The position numbers and the translations under genes are program-made. The notes under the pieces are model-generated. The model was not told the origin of the DNA. It worked only from the letters and a program-made list of their open reading frames with translations, and searched no databases. Shown here piece after piece: positions 45,134 to 57,291 of a stretch of DNA of 64,000 bases. The DNA comes from Dactylonectria macrodidyma (Eukaryota; Ascomycota; Sordariomycetes; Hypocreales; Nectriaceae): contig JAGMUV010000003.1 of assembly GCA_020744425.1 (NCBI GenBank), positions 3,596,001-3,660,000 on the forward strand, written 5' to 3'. Every line of letters starts with the position of its first letter. Position 1 is the stretch's first letter.

Positions 45134-45728
45134 TGCGATTTTCTCCTGATTTCTAGCAGACGGTGAAAGAAAAGTGAATTGCCCTGGGTCATTCATGGAG
45201 GCGTTGGGGAGGCAAAGGGTGGTTGGTGGTGTTCAACGAGTCCATTTTGGTCGACCACAGGCGAGGAGGGATACTGCAATTGCTCTGGCCCAATTTACGC
45301 AAGGGCTCTCTGTTTTACTAGGTATCAAACTGGCATCCGACGCATAGGCGCTTCGACGGGGCGTTCAACCGGCCAATGTTTCCTCTTTTTATTTGTCTTC
45401 TTTAATCCAATCGATGGTGGCGTCAGTCGCCTCTCTGTACATATATACCAACTCACCCCAGATAGATTGGAGTGCGTGGTAACTCCTCCGTCATGGCAAG
45501 GAATGGAGTTGAACATTTACAAACATCGGATGGGATGACGTGCCAACATATCTCTGCAATATTGATTGATCCAGCAATGCAAACGACGGGTGAGAATGTA
45601 TCAACAACATGGCCGCCAATAAGAATATCCAACATCTTCCCCGCTTGTTCTAATCTTCTTCGTTTCCCTTGATCATGATTGTTGTCATCATTTATCTAAT
45701 CCTACACTATAGCAACCTATTCCCCTTT
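45134..45728. other. Convergent intergenic region, SET1 right side
   Basis: 595 bp between two stop codons, presumably the 3' UTRs of SET1 and the next gene. No gene seen. Confidence 0.6.
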
Positions 45729-46463
45729 TCAGCTTTGTTCTCTCTTGACTCTCGCACCACGCTCGCCAACGTTTGGAGGCGCCCGGGGACCTAGCATCCA
45801 GTCCTGCATAGCTAGCCACTCACTCCAATTCGACTCTGCGCCTTCGATCTCTGCTTCGGTGACGTTCTGAAGAGGTTTCAGGAAGGGGACGGTCTGACCA
45901 TCGGCCATGTCATAGTGTGACTTGACGCCAAGCCAGCTGTCGCTCTTTGCTGCAAACAAGAAGTTCCTACGCTCCGCTTCGTGCAAGGAGCCAATGCCTT
46001 GAAGCCAATCGTCTCCAAAGAACCCGTGAAGGACAGCAGGTGCGTCAAACCCCGTCACGACGAGACGGCGAATGTAGGGAATGAGGCTCACTTCGCTGCC
46101 GTGAGGAGCAGGAACGGCCCCAGTCGCTCGGGAGGAAGCAACGGCAGGAGGAGCAGAGCGATTGGTCAAGACAGAAGTCGATGGTTTTTGACATGGCAAA
46201 AGGATGTTCACGGAGGCGGCTACGGTCTGGACGGGGCTGGTGTACTGGGCGTGATCGAGGAAATAGCGTTGGCAGGACTGGAACTTTCCATACCAGTCGA
46301 AAATGTCGTACTCGAATGCTTGGAACGGCTACACAAATGCGTCAGCTCTGCAACAACTCAACAATGGCAGGTGGGATGCTAGCTAGAGGCAGTGGAAAGT
46401 AGCCAGAGAGGAGGGGGGCGGAAAGGAGTGAGGACGGCTTACAGGTTGGAAATGTGTCGACAT
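45729..46463 (-). CDS. Conserved filamentous-fungal protein, unknown function
   Basis: Two exons, 46463-46443 (MSTHFQP) and 46328-45729, join in phase 0 to 621 nt, 206 residues. The N-terminal part is aromatic-rich and looks conserved: PFQAFEYDIFDWYGKFQSCQ, RYFLDHAQYTSPVQTVAASV, NILLPCQ. The middle has IPYIRRLVVTGFDAPAVLHG and FFGDDWLQGIGSLHEAERRN, followed by a Trp-rich end (SNWSEWLAMQDWM). It looks helical and soluble, with no signal peptide or membrane span. I recall related proteins in Sordariomycetes carrying the database label 'Ilp is an apoptosis inhibitor', but I cannot verify that and do not assign a function. The two-exon structure and phase are well supported by sites (GTAAGC, GTGTAG). 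Confidence 0.72.
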
Positions 46464-49400
46464 GATAGCGGGAAGCGAAGCTAGGGCTTTGCTAGGGTAT
46501 ATTTCATACTCCGAAGTGTAGCAAGTGCGTCAAACTCAGGAGAAGATAATTGAGATGGAAGAAACTTCCAGATTATGGTGCTAAGGCCAGCGCTCCGGAA
46601 GACTGCCGGATATGACGATTCAGGAGATAAGGCTGAGGCTCGGATGAAAGCGGCGGGAGGCTACAGGGCAGATTCTATTAGCAACGTAGTGCGAAAAGGG
46701 CTTCGACCGAGACGGCACACCCCGAATAGCGACTGCGGCGACCGCGCCGGCTCCAGCGACTGGGACGGGCTACAAGTGATTGGTCGACGGCGAGGCCGGC
46801 TGTGATTGAGTGGGTTGAAGTTGGAGACGGTCTAAGTCGCAGAGTTGACGAGAGCAAATAGCGTTGCAATGACGAACGTGCACCAATCCGATATACTTGG
46901 TAGGTCAGGGAATATAGACAAGGCGATGTCGACCGAGGAGGATGCCAGTCGTTAGTAAGGAAGGAGATGTGCAAGCGTGGGAAGAAAGAAAGCGGTGGAG
47001 ACTGCGCCGGAGAAAAACTGAGAAGTGGGCTGGTGTTGGTCGTAGAGGAGAATGCAAGTAATGGAGGAAGTAATAAGACGGAGGCAATGTTGGAGGGAAG
47101 ATTAACAGGGTGGGTAGGTGAGCGTGTAAGATGTTCGATGATGGATGCAACGCAAGCAGGTGCACTTGAAGCCGCTGATCTCTCCTACAGCAAGCGCAAA
47201 CGATGCGTGGGCGGTGGCAGGTAGGAATGCTGTAGACGACTCGATGAGGTAGTAGGTGCTTCTCTTCCACGATGTGGAGGGCTCATGGGGGTAATTATAA
47301 TACCGAGGACCTACCCAGGTAGGTGACGGAAGGTAGGAACTTATCTTAGCACCTGCCCACACATCACCTTAGGCAAGGAGGTGGGTAAGTTGGTGGACAA
47401 GCAGGTACGGTAGAGGGAAAAGAAGGCTCTTTCCTCGTGAACGGGCTGCATCCTCGCTTCCATCTTCTCCCTTCCCTCTCCCTCTGTTCCCTCCGCTCCT
47501 TCGAATCGTCCCTTAGTCTCTCCTCAGCAGCTCAGACAGCATTCTAGCCTTCCCGACACACAGTTCAACGACCCGCCTTGCTGATCTCTATCCCAACTTC
47601 CACTCATTCTTCTCTATTTAATGCTCAATTTCATACTGTCGTCGAACCAGCTGCTTGGCAAGGAATAGGCTACTTGACCATCCTGGGGCCGCACAATCTG
47701 CAGCACCACTGGCGGGTGCTAAGCTTGTATCGCCACACCAGGACGGCAAAGTCACGTCACGACGCCCCTAGAATCTGGCCAACCCGGTCCCAGCCCGCAG
47801 CCTTCTTCTCTCCATAACGACGGCAGAGTCGGCGCTAGGAATGATTCACCTTGAAAGGGTGCGAGGGTGTGTATGCGTCTCAGCGTGAGCGTAGCTGCGT
47901 AACTGCGCAACTGCATGCCATCCCCGCCTTGTCGTCGCACGTTTGTTCGTCGACCCCTGATGAGCGTCTCCTTCCCGAGAGTGTGTGGGCTGGTGGCTGA
48001 CCTGCTTTAGACGGAGGGTGTCAATTGATTTCTCCCTGGTCCGTACTAGTTCCACCTGAATTACCTACCATGCAATCGATGCCCCGTTTGTGATGGCAGA
48101 GTCGATTGAACGGAGACAGCTCGTGTTGTCTAAGAAGCGAACCACGTCTAGAACACCCCATTCGCACTCCAACAGGCCCCTGGACCCTAGGTAACTGAAG
48201 ACTGCCGAAGGAGGGGCGGCGGGGTGGCGAACTTGAATATTTGAGCTGGACAGGCATGGGCCAGGACTGGAGCTAGACACGCTAAGTACCTCCTACGGAT
48301 GCTGGTTGGCCAACTGCCAGATCGAAATGCCCATTTGAGATTGACGAGCTTCTCGGGACACCAATGCAAGCCCAGTCGATCTGGAAAACAAGATCAGAGT
48401 ACTGCCATCCCAGCTGTGCGGTAAGCAAATTTCCTGGGCCGGAAACCTCAGCATGTACGGGCCAGTTGTTCCATCAATCAATCAGGGACAATGATTTTTT
48501 GGCGAGCGGCCAACAACAGAACCCCCCCGGAACTGAGAAACGGGGCGCCAGCACTAAGGTGTCCATTCAGCTCGGGACGCCCGCTCCTCCTCCCCACCCA
48601 CTATGTTCATCTACCGGCTGGTTCTATGTGGTACTCTCTAGCGTACGGTAAACGCAGAGATCCTTCGTGTAAACGTGACGAGGGTTCCCAGTGACGCAAG
48701 AAGAAACCCCAACACAGGAAGTGGAAAATCTGATATTAAGCTGATATGATAGTCAACAGACATCACATTCCCCCTCATGAGACAGCTACGCAGAAGGCTT
48801 TGAGCAAACGAGCCAAAGATCTCTTGGCCTTGGCAGCACGTCTCCTTTTTCTCATCCTGTGGGATCAGGGTTTCGAGCTGCATGGAGGTGACGGCCCATC
48901 CAACCCATATGGCACTGGAGTCCGTCCCCCCGGTCGACGAGGCGTAACTCAGCTCGGATTCTCACTTGTCGCGATCAGTGCAACCTCACCTACGTAGTAT
49001 TCCTTCGCCCGCAATGCTGGTACCCTGGGAAAGCAGGGGTCCAGCTGTTCCTTTCTACGTCCCTGCGCGATCGGTGTTCATCCAAAAGTTCTGAAGAACA
49101 CATTATTAGCCACATCAACATCACCCATACACGCCGGAAGAATCAGGGTCCTGCCATGGGATGCTCAACTTTCAAATCGATTCCCCGTAAGTTCTTTCGC
49201 CACGAATTAAATAGCCCACCAAAATCGCAGGTGCCCGCTTTCCTTCCCAAAGCCTCGTCCACTCAACGGCCAAAAGCATGACTCTTACAACGGCGTCCTT
49301 AGTTTCCGGCGCGTTCTTGAGAACCGGGGGTGCTGTGTACCGCTTCTACGTACGCACATTGGGCCAGCCAACAACTGAGAGTTGGATCTAATTAATTCGA

Positions 49401-51774
49401 CATGCAGGTGCAGCGGTTGGTTACCAACCCTTCGGGCTCCATCACCACCACCCCTGGTCAATTACCCTAGTGTACCGAAGACGAACTGCCTGCGCTCAGC
49501 TGCCCCTTCCACACCACGTCCAGGGTCTTATTCCCAGAACCCGGCCCTGGGAGGCAACCTATTAGCCTTACCCTTGGGGGGACACCATATCGCAATCGCT
49601 ATCTTTTGACTTGTCCCTTAGCATACGGTCTTTGCGTGCCTTCAGCAGACAGAGCCTTAATCGCTTTCCACACTAACGAGTCATAAGTCTAGAAACCTAA
49701 CCATTCAACTGAGACTTTAGTTGTCCAATTTCAAGTCACGTATGTACCGTCATCCGCCGTTACGTCGATGGGTCAGTGAGTGTAGCTAGCCGATGCTATC
49801 GGGGCTTAGAGGATACTGATGATTCAGTTGGCATGTTCAACACTGGCGGCACAGTTCCAATCATCCAGCCTACCGCTCATGGCTGTAGAAACTGTTTTCA
49901 TAGGCTGCGACCGTTGTTTCAGTTACAATCAAGAGGTTTAAATGGATACAAAAGTCAAGAACCCATGACCCTGAGCCGATGTTCCTCTTCATCCCCCTTC
50001 ACAGCGACAGCCTAATGGATGTAGATATGGAGATGCGGGTCTAATGTGGCGGCAACCAGGCGATCATGTTTGTGACTTGTCGATCTACAAGGCCAGGCGA
50101 TCACGGGTTACTGCTTTGACACTTCTCCCTTGTATCGACTCACCAAACAGTGCGTCATATCGAGGAAGTAATGAGTTGTGGCTATAAAGAAAAAGAAAAG
50201 AAACAAGCAAAAAGGGGTGAGGAGCGGGTCAGCAAAGAATCCCGCGCCAATATGTTTTCTCAAGCCAAACTCGATGCATCATTGTTCCAAGCGATGTACC
50301 CTCTAATGAAGACTCAGCAACTGAGACATAGATTTCATCCGAACATTATCGAAATTCCGCCCTAGAAGCCGAGGACTCAACTGTTTAAACCCAGTCAGAT
50401 CTGTCTCCTTGCATGGCATATGCGAGCTGAAAGCTCTTGGCAAGCAAATCCGAGGTTTCCGTGGGACGCCAATCGGGATTTTGGGCTCAAAGGTAACCGC
50501 GATCCCATCAAGCATGCCATATCCCGACGATCTCACGCTTGAAATACGATAAAGCGCACATGCAGAAACAAAATACATTTCCTATGTTGAATGACCGGAA
50601 ATTCGGGAGGGCGACCTTTTAGGCCCTGGCACCAGCCACCGCATGCCCCAAGGCATTTCCAGGGTTCAAAATCCCTTGGTAACTCACATCTACAGCCACA
50701 ACTGCCATTTTTCCGATAGGCCTCTGATCCCCGGGACCACGAAATTGGTGGTTGCCGGGGTTTTGCAAACGCCATGATCATGGCTCTTCTTCCTGACGTG
50801 CTGGATCGGACGAATGCTAGATCTCTAGTGATACCCCAGGCCAGTACCAGGGCACAGGAAGCACCCGATCCCTTGTTAAGCTGCGTCATGGCGTGACGCC
50901 CCGTTTACGCAGTCTTGGAAAGCTTACAGAGCTGAGCCGGATCCCAGGCGAGATTCTCGATGGCTGACTATCACCCACAGCTCTGACTCTAGCTCGGGCT
51001 CGGGTGTGGTCATGAGTATGTGCATGAGCGTAAGGACGGGGCTTTCTCGTATCTCATTGCACATTCTCCACGCCATGGCCGGACATCTGTGGCGACTGGC
51101 GGAATACATCCCGTTGTCTCAGTCGGCGCTGAATTGTATCTGTCAATGTCGTACAATGGCAGACCAGTGCTACCCAGGCATCATGCAACCTCGCTCATTC
51201 AATCATCCATCGCATTCCAAGGAGTTTTTAGCATTGTTGGCGTCGCTGGCGCAGTCTGCAGTTGGCGTCTTCCGTTGCCTTTGTAGGGACCCCGAAATAT
51301 GACGGGCCTTGGCATGTAGCATGTGGTATGGCAACTCGTCCATGAGGCGAGGGTTCGTGAGGCTGACCGATCGCCAGGAGGTTGTCAAGTGACGGTGATC
51401 GCATGCTTGTGGTGAGCAGAAACGGGAAATCCGATTCGACCCAATTCGTTGCTGCACGCGCACTCTCGAGGTGGAAAGAAAGAGGCAATGTTTGAAATAC
51501 ACTGAATTATTAACATCTGCTAGAAGCTCGACGCCACCTTCGCCTTGGCAACTTAGCTCTTGGTACTTGTTATTCCTGTTCTGGCTCTCTGAAATGTCTT
51601 GGACGCGAGACGTGACCAGATCTCTATCTAAGACTATGTTTCTTGGGCACGTCGATTGGAATGGGACCCAAAGTCCGTCCTTGGAGATGTAAGTAAGTCC
51701 GGACAGCACCTTGATGGTGTTTAAATGTCGAGTCGGGTTTGGTTTCTTGCCATGGCCGGGGCTATCAGATTCGA
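46464..51774. other. 5.3-kb gene-poor region
   Basis: No protein gene is convincing. The left 1.1 kb is the upstream region of the 206-residue gene. A near-perfect inverted repeat ACCTACC-CA-GGTAGGT lies at about 47309-47324. CT-rich DNA at about 47410-47530 is promoter-like on the + strand, but no coding region follows. The rest shows only short overlapping frames. No tRNA found. Confidence 0.55.
47410..47530 (+). promoter_or_regulatory. CT-rich promoter-like block without a following gene
   Basis: Pyrimidine-rich + strand (TCTTCTCCCTTCCCTCTCCC and similar) in the style of fungal core promoters. No coding frame of note lies downstream, so it may serve a non-coding transcript or be a remnant. 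Confidence 0.3.
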
Positions 51775-52471
51775 CTACGCCAGTGCCTTCCCAATCAGCT
51801 CCTTTGCTCGGTCACTGAGCTCCATTCCAAGAGCTAGTCGTCTGCCCTCTTCACCCATCTTACCCCAGGTCTTGCGAAGGATGCTGATTATCTTATCCTC
51901 ATCAATATCAACCTTGCTCTCAAAATCGTCGAACTGGTCGTCGAGGAAAACCAGGCAGGCGACATCCTCGAGAGCCTGGGCCTCGTCGTCGGAACTAAGG
52001 TTCTCCTTGCGTATCAGAGCAGCGACGCGAGCTCGGTGTGACTCGGGGATGGCGGGCTGGATGGAGGACGAGGCAAGCAGCTCGGCGACTTGGTCAGCGG
52101 CCTGGGACTTAAGCTTGGAGCGCCACATGAGGTATCCCGGACGTGTCATGGGATAGCTGCTGCGAGGGATCTCCCACCTACGATAGGAGGTTAGCAGCCT
52201 AGAATAGCATACTCTAGTGAGTGGTAGAAGGGGATCTAGAGGGGGCGCACCTCCGGAAGTGCTGGGCACGACAGGCCAGCTGGAGCACGGGTGTGGCAGA
52301 GGGAGTGCGCAGAGCAAGCCACTTGGTCATTTTGCGAGCATAGTGGAGTTCGTAGGCGATGGGGGTGCCGTCTGGGCCGGGAATGGTCTTGGGATCTTGC
52401 GCGTGGGCGGCATCGATGAGGTCGAGCCCGAGGGCATATTCGACGGGGAGTGGAGGCAGAGTGTTGGTCAT
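51775..52471 (-). CDS. DUF4202 family protein
   Basis: Conserved protein of unknown function found in fungi and bacteria. Exons 52471-52251 and 52177-51775 join to 624 nt, 207 residues, the usual size. Family landmarks: ALGLDLIDAAHAQDPKTIPG, ELHYARKMTKWLALRTPSAT, then LQLACRAQHFRR joined by splicing to WEIPRSSYPMTRPGYLMWRS, and LEDVACLVFLDDQFDDFESK. The conserved His and Arg pattern (ARxMT, RAQHxRRW) suggests a helical metal- or phosphate-binding site, by comparison with HD-like proteins, but this is inference. No targeting signal is visible. The split codon at the intron (AG plus G) rebuilds the RRW motif and supports the border. Confidence 0.85.
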
Positions 52472-53887
52472 TTTGCTTGGGAGGTTGATATCTATAAGGC
52501 GGTTCACTGGGAGTATCTGTGTCTGGGACTCTATATCCTGATCTCGTTCGTGGTGAATTTGCGCTCGATTCTCTCGAAAACCGACAACTTATTGGAAGAC
52601 CGGGATGTAATGAGTGGCGAGAGTGGTCGTGGAGTTGAGACACATTCAGTGAAATGGAGTGATTGTGAGATGAGTCAGCCAAATTAGGCATCGTCCTATT
52701 GGGTCGATAAGTGCGTGGTGTTGAACGCTATTGTACATAAGGTGGTGGACTGGTTGTGACTTCTCCGCGGCTACAAGTCACCTTCGTCCTGCAACGCTAT
52801 ATCGTGAACGATTTTCACACGGGGGCTAGCTGAGAGTCGAGAAAATCACACCGCTGTATGGTGCCTTTGTTGTCAGTATTAGTAACTCAATGTGTTGAAC
52901 GTGGCTCGCAGTCACGGAGCTAGCCTTGAGAGTCCTGAGAACAAGCGGATGATAATGACGGTCACAACACCACTGTCAAACTCAAACCATGGTTGATTAC
53001 CTGCATCAATAGGCGTCAAGTCTTGGCGTATTATCTGCTAGACTAGATCAGGCGTATTCTTAACCTTCGAGACGCGGAATCTCACATGCAGCTCATACCC
53101 GGCACAATGAGATGGACAATAGCCTATACAGGCTGGTAGAGGCCACTCCATTCACATTCCCCTACCTACCTATTGATCAATCGAGAGCTGGCAGCTGGCA
53201 GCCGGCCCGTCAGCCAGTCTGTCAGCCATTCAGATATTCATTTGTCAATTCACCCACCCAAAAAGGCAACCCTCTTCAACTCCACCACGCATTTCTTTCC
53301 TCCAGAAGCTTTGATTCACAGCCTGCCTCTCTCTTCTCTGTCATGTTACAAACTCTTTCCTTGAGTTTCCCTCTCCTCCCATCTTGCGATCTCTTCTCTA
53401 CATCTTATGATCCCTCACCTCAGTCTTGGGGTCCCCTCTCGCTTTCTCCCTCTCCCTCTGAATCCTACTCCTACCTCCTCGCGATGTCGACCGAACGAAC
53501 ATAGGCCAAGACACGCAGTCCTTCTAGGTGTTTCCTCTTGATTCATCACCGAGGCAGCAAACACCTCGTGAAGGAGTCGTTATAGCCGCTCAGTCACCTT
53601 GAGGGTTATCTTCATCTTGTTCTCAACTCAACCCTCGACTATTCACGATACCACATTGGCGCCCCCGCAGTCTTTCTCTATTCGCCGCGTCGATCAAAGG
53701 GCGTCATCAACCTTTTCTTTCAGCCTTTGATTAAGTGAGTCAAAACTCGTTTTTTTATTCTCTTCTCGCCATAGCTAAATCGTTTTGGGGTAAGTTCACT
53801 ACATCGTGGACAAAGCCCTCTCTGCACCTTAGCCCCAACACCGGCGGTTTCCATTTACCAAGCTCTCAAGTCGGACATTTCTCAGCC
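52472..53887. other. Divergent intergenic region, DUF4202 / Myb-like gene
   Basis: 1.4 kb. The right half is CT-rich (about 53250-53480), as for a promoter, and CCTACCTACCTA lies at 53161-53172. A good intron (GTAAGTTC ... TTTCTCAG, 53790-53885) ends two bases before the ATG of the Myb-like gene and is probably in its 5' UTR. Confidence 0.5.
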
Positions 53888-55279
53888 ATGCCGCGCAACA
53901 AGAAAGCAGCTAAACGGGGCAGTCTTGAAGCTGAGGAATTCGAGCGACGCCAGAGCTCGGATGACGATTCGAAGGAGGCAGTGTCCGGATCCGAAAATGA
54001 ATCTAGCCATGATGACTCGTCCCGATCAGCCGATAACAGTAACTCTTCCTCCAGAGTCTCCGATGCATCATCCTATGGAGGCAAGGATCACAAGAATTGT
54101 ATGAATGGCAAGTGTCTCCAGAGTGAGTATTCGAGTGACTGCTCCCAGATCTGTAGCGAGCCCGACAGCAACCAGTCATCCAACAATGACTGGGAGACCA
54201 AAACTTCTTCCAAAAAACAGAGGGAGTACAAGGTTAAAGGCAAGAGCAAGAAAGGGAAAAAGAACTCCAAGCCAACATCGTCCACGGGAACCACCTCCAC
54301 CTCCGAGACGTCGACCAATGAGGCCAGCAGCAGTGACATCAAGACGTCCAGTCATCCCGAGTCCTCCGTAGACAACGAGGACTCTTCCAAAGTTTCCACT
54401 CGATACACCAGTACTGCAAACTCCAAGCAAAGCCTCAGTGGTGATGGCTCGGGATGGACCTTTTCCGAGGACTGCCTCCTCCGAAACATGAAGGGAGGTG
54501 TCCACCCGGCGACCTGGGCTGCCATTGGCGCAGTCCTCAACAGAAGCAAGAGCGAAGTCAGAGCACGCTGGAAGATCATCAAAGATCTGCCTCTTCACCG
54601 CTCTGCAGATGATACTGGTCTAGTGACTGATCTCAGTCCTGCGGAAGACAGCAGCGGCAACGCCGAGAGCCAAGGTGCTCAGAACGACGACGAGAAGCCC
54701 AAGCCTAAGAAAGGCATGGACAAGGGAAAGCACGTCTCCAAGACCACCAAGTGGCACAAGGGCGCGCGAAACGACAAGGTTGCCTTTGAGAACAAACAGG
54801 CCAAGGTCAAAGCCACCGAGATCCAACAGGAAACCCGCCAGTCACTTTCGGGAGAAGAGGCATCGTTCGAATCGGCAACCTCGAGTTCTTCTCTAGAAAG
54901 TACCTCCATCCCCCACGGTGGCTACGGATACTCAGGGAAGCGCGACGAAATGCGATATCTCCAAGACCACATCTACGCCGACCTGTATCCTGCCGACATC
55001 CACCCCGAGCCAGACGCCCACCTGGGTAAGCGGGACTGTGAGCTACTAGGAGCCATCGAGAGCAAGCTGAAGCGATCGAAGTGGCTCGAGATGCAGGCCA
55101 ACTTCTTCAACGTCACCGGCCGCATGGTGCCGCTTGACGCTATCCGCGCGAGATGTGAACGGGCCGAGGAGGTGGCGAAACCAAAACCCCGGCCGACCAC
55201 GAGAGATCTGGCTATTCGCCTGGAAAGGGTCGAGAAATGGGTCAGCAAGGTGTCCCACGAGGACTCCGAAGACTCTTGA
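53888..55279 (+). CDS. Myb/SANT-like domain protein
   Basis: Single-exon protein of 463 residues, probably nuclear. The start is MPRNKKAAKRGS; the frame is open upstream but begins at GTG and is crossed by a likely leader intron. The N-terminal 180 residues are Ser/Asp/Asn/Lys-rich and disordered, with a basic cluster (KVKGKSKKGKKN). A Myb/SANT-like fold lies at about 188-236: WTFSEDCLLRNMKGGVHPAT, WAAIGAVLNRSKSEVRARWK. Its three regularly placed aromatic residues (W..W..W) and the helix pattern fit a single repeat. A Lys-rich linker follows, then a second conserved helical part at about 355-450 (MRYLQDHIYADLYPADIHPE ... CELLGAIESKLKRSKWLEMQ, LAIRLERVEKWV). The role is probably DNA or chromatin binding; no target can be named. 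Confidence 0.8.
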   Translation: MPRNKKAAKRGSLEAEEFERRQSSDDDSKEAVSGSENESSHDDSSRSADNSNSSSRVSDASSYGGKDHKNCMNGKCLQSEYSSDCSQICSEPDSNQSSNNDWETKTSSKKQREYKVKGKSKKGKKNSKPTSSTGTTSTSETSTNEASSSDIKTSSHPESSVDNEDSSKVSTRYTSTANSKQSLSGDGSGWTFSEDCLLRNMKGGVHPATWAAIGAVLNRSKSEVRARWKIIKDLPLHRSADDTGLVTDLSPAEDSSGNAESQGAQNDDEKPKPKKGMDKGKHVSKTTKWHKGARNDKVAFENKQAKVKATEIQQETRQSLSGEEASFESATSSSSLESTSIPHGGYGYSGKRDEMRYLQDHIYADLYPADIHPEPDAHLGKRDCELLGAIESKLKRSKWLEMQANFFNVTGRMVPLDAIRARCERAEEVAKPKPRPTTRDLAIRLERVEKWVSKVSHEDSEDS

Positions 55280-56334
55280 TACAGCCAGTGGCTGGTGGAA
55301 CACATATGTTCGCGCTTGAGGACTCCTCGTGACAGACATACAAAACTCAGAGTCATCCAGGGGGCGTTTTCAGGGATAGGAGGACAATGAAGGCGTTTGA
55401 TGGATGTCACAACTCTTTGAGAATCGAGGGAGAGATAGAATCAGCCGACGCCTAGACGAGGCTCGACAACCACGAGTGAAGCTGTACCATAGGCACCAGA
55501 TCGATTAATAATGAAGTCAAACACTATTTGCAGAATTCAGTGTAGCTTCTCTATGAGTGATAGTCCCAGGCCATTTGTAACCACAACTCCAGTACGAAGA
55601 TTCAGGTGACGGTCAGTAGCATTCTATTCGTACATCTATCACACAATTGCAAAATGCCCTCGCCTCTCCCCTTTTCTATTCCCAAAAACCAGATCAGCAA
55701 CTTGACCAAGCGCCGTCGCAGGATACCATGCTAGTTACCCCGTCCCGTCAAGACAATATGTAAACATCTGTCCGAAAGAAAACAAAAAATTCCAAAATTG
55801 GTGGATTGGGTATCAAACAACATATTCGAAATGAAGAGTGCGGGCGCAGGCCATGAGCCGTGCCCGCGCCCCTTGGATCTGAGGTCCAGGAGCGCAATTG
55901 TATATCCAGGCCAGGCTCAGGCTTCAAAGTTCCCAAATGACATACGCCTAAATCTTTCCCAGTGCAATCGCACCGGTCACGCCGCAAAAAGTTACCAGGC
56001 TAAATCGAACTCTATGGGGAACGTGCAATCAGTGTGGTGTCTAAGAGCCCCCACACGCGAGCGCGGAACGGCCCGTCAGGGTGAATCAACTCTATCCAAG
56101 GCCAAAGTCGCCTAAGAAGAGGCTCGGCGCGTTAATCGCGTACGACTTTCGGTCCTCTTTCCTCCTGACAAGGCTGTCAAGCGAGGATATGAGACCTTCT
56201 GGAGGAAGTCGTGCCGTCCAATGCGATGCCGGCATAGGATGAGGCGAGCAAGTCGTGATAAGTGACAAGAACCGCCACAAGAAACTGAGCGGTACGAGGC
56301 CGCACATGATTGACAGACTCTATTCCTAGCGCCT
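55280..56334. other. Convergent intergenic region
   Basis: 1055 bp between the stop codons of the Myb-like and 14-3-3-like genes. No gene recognised. Confidence 0.6.
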
Positions 56335-57291
56335 TCATATCGGGTTCTCCATTCCAATAGGGATGCTGGCGGCTGGTGGCGTGGCCACGGGCGGCGTGGG
56401 TCTGAGGTTTGGAGTGGCATTTGATCCTTGGTCTTGCTTGCTGCGCAAAGTATTACTGGAGCCCAGGCCGCGCCTCATCATCTTCCCAAGTACCGTCACC
56501 AACTCGCACGCGTCTTGGAACATGTCGTCGTCCATGCCTTCGGTGGCATCGTATACTTCGGATATGGTGTCTTTGGCGAGCTTGCGGCTGGCATCGGCAT
56601 CGTGAACGCACTCGTACAGGAAGGCGGCGTACTCGGTCTTGACAGAAAGTCGGAGGGAGTGGGAGCCCCACAGGAGGGAATCGGCAAGTTGGATGGCCTC
56701 GTGGAAGTGCTGTTTAGCCTGTGGGAGGTAATCCTTGGGGGGGAGGAGGAATGCTGGCGATAGGGGCGTGTTTTGTGATTCGAAACCGGGCGGAGGGAGG
56801 ACCGGGCCACCTTCGAGAGGGTGCGTAGGCTGAACGGACGAGGGCCTCGACTCATAGTCCAAGTCGATAGCTCGGCCTTTCCCCTTGTCCGTTCGAGGGC
56901 TCAAGACGGCCGTGACGTCGGGAGTCCATCGGCCCATGTTAGAGACGGCCGGCGCGTTGTGGAAGAGGGCAAAGATGTGAGAGAAGGAAGCCCGCAGCTT
57001 GTAAGCGAGGACTTTGAGCTCGACATAATTGCCCACCATGGGCAGGACGTACTGCTCGAGCATTACCAAGCCCTCTCGGGAGAGCCAGATGATGTGCAAT
57101 ACGCGACGCAGGGCGTTCGGCGTGGGCTCATAATCGGGACGGCGCTGCTTCTTTGCGGCGACAAGCTGCTCGGCGAGGTTGAGGGATAGGCCGAGGATCT
57201 TGAAGAGCATTGACGACAGCAGAGGGTTGTCATTCTCGACAGCCTTGGCCAGCTTGCCGAGAAACTTCTGGTCAACCTCGGAAGACGCCAT
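56335..57291 (-). CDS. 14-3-3-like domain protein
   Basis: Single-exon gene, 318 residues. The N-terminal ~130 residues resemble the helical 14-3-3 fold as it appears in a divergent filamentous-fungal family: MASSEVDQKFLGKLAKAVEN, NPLLSSMLFKILGLSLNLAE, LVMLEQYVLPMVGNYVELKV, LAYKLRASFSHIFALFHNAP. The second half carries further helices (YLPQAKQHFHEAIQLADSLL, VKTEYAAFLYECVHDADASR) separated by a Pro-rich linker of about 60 residues, and a Pro/Ala-rich tail. Canonical 14-3-3 proteins are about 250 residues and far more conserved, so this is not the standard paralogue, and phosphopeptide binding should not be assumed. The start ATG at 57291 matches the family N-terminus; an open frame further upstream to 57597 looks like leader. 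Confidence 0.8.
   Translation of the reverse strand: MASSEVDQKFLGKLAKAVENDNPLLSSMLFKILGLSLNLAEQLVAAKKQRRPDYEPTPNALRRVLHIIWLSREGLVMLEQYVLPMVGNYVELKVLAYKLRASFSHIFALFHNAPAVSNMGRWTPDVTAVLSPRTDKGKGRAIDLDYESRPSSVQPTHPLEGGPVLPPPGFESQNTPLSPAFLLPPKDYLPQAKQHFHEAIQLADSLLWGSHSLRLSVKTEYAAFLYECVHDADASRKLAKDTISEVYDATEGMDDDMFQDACELVTVLGKMMRRGLGSSNTLRSKQDQGSNATPNLRPTPPVATPPAASIPIGMENPI

Noticed and set aside
51203..51709. 168-residue minus-strand frame
   Set aside because: No recognisable motif, composition like random translation, and no promoter or splice context.
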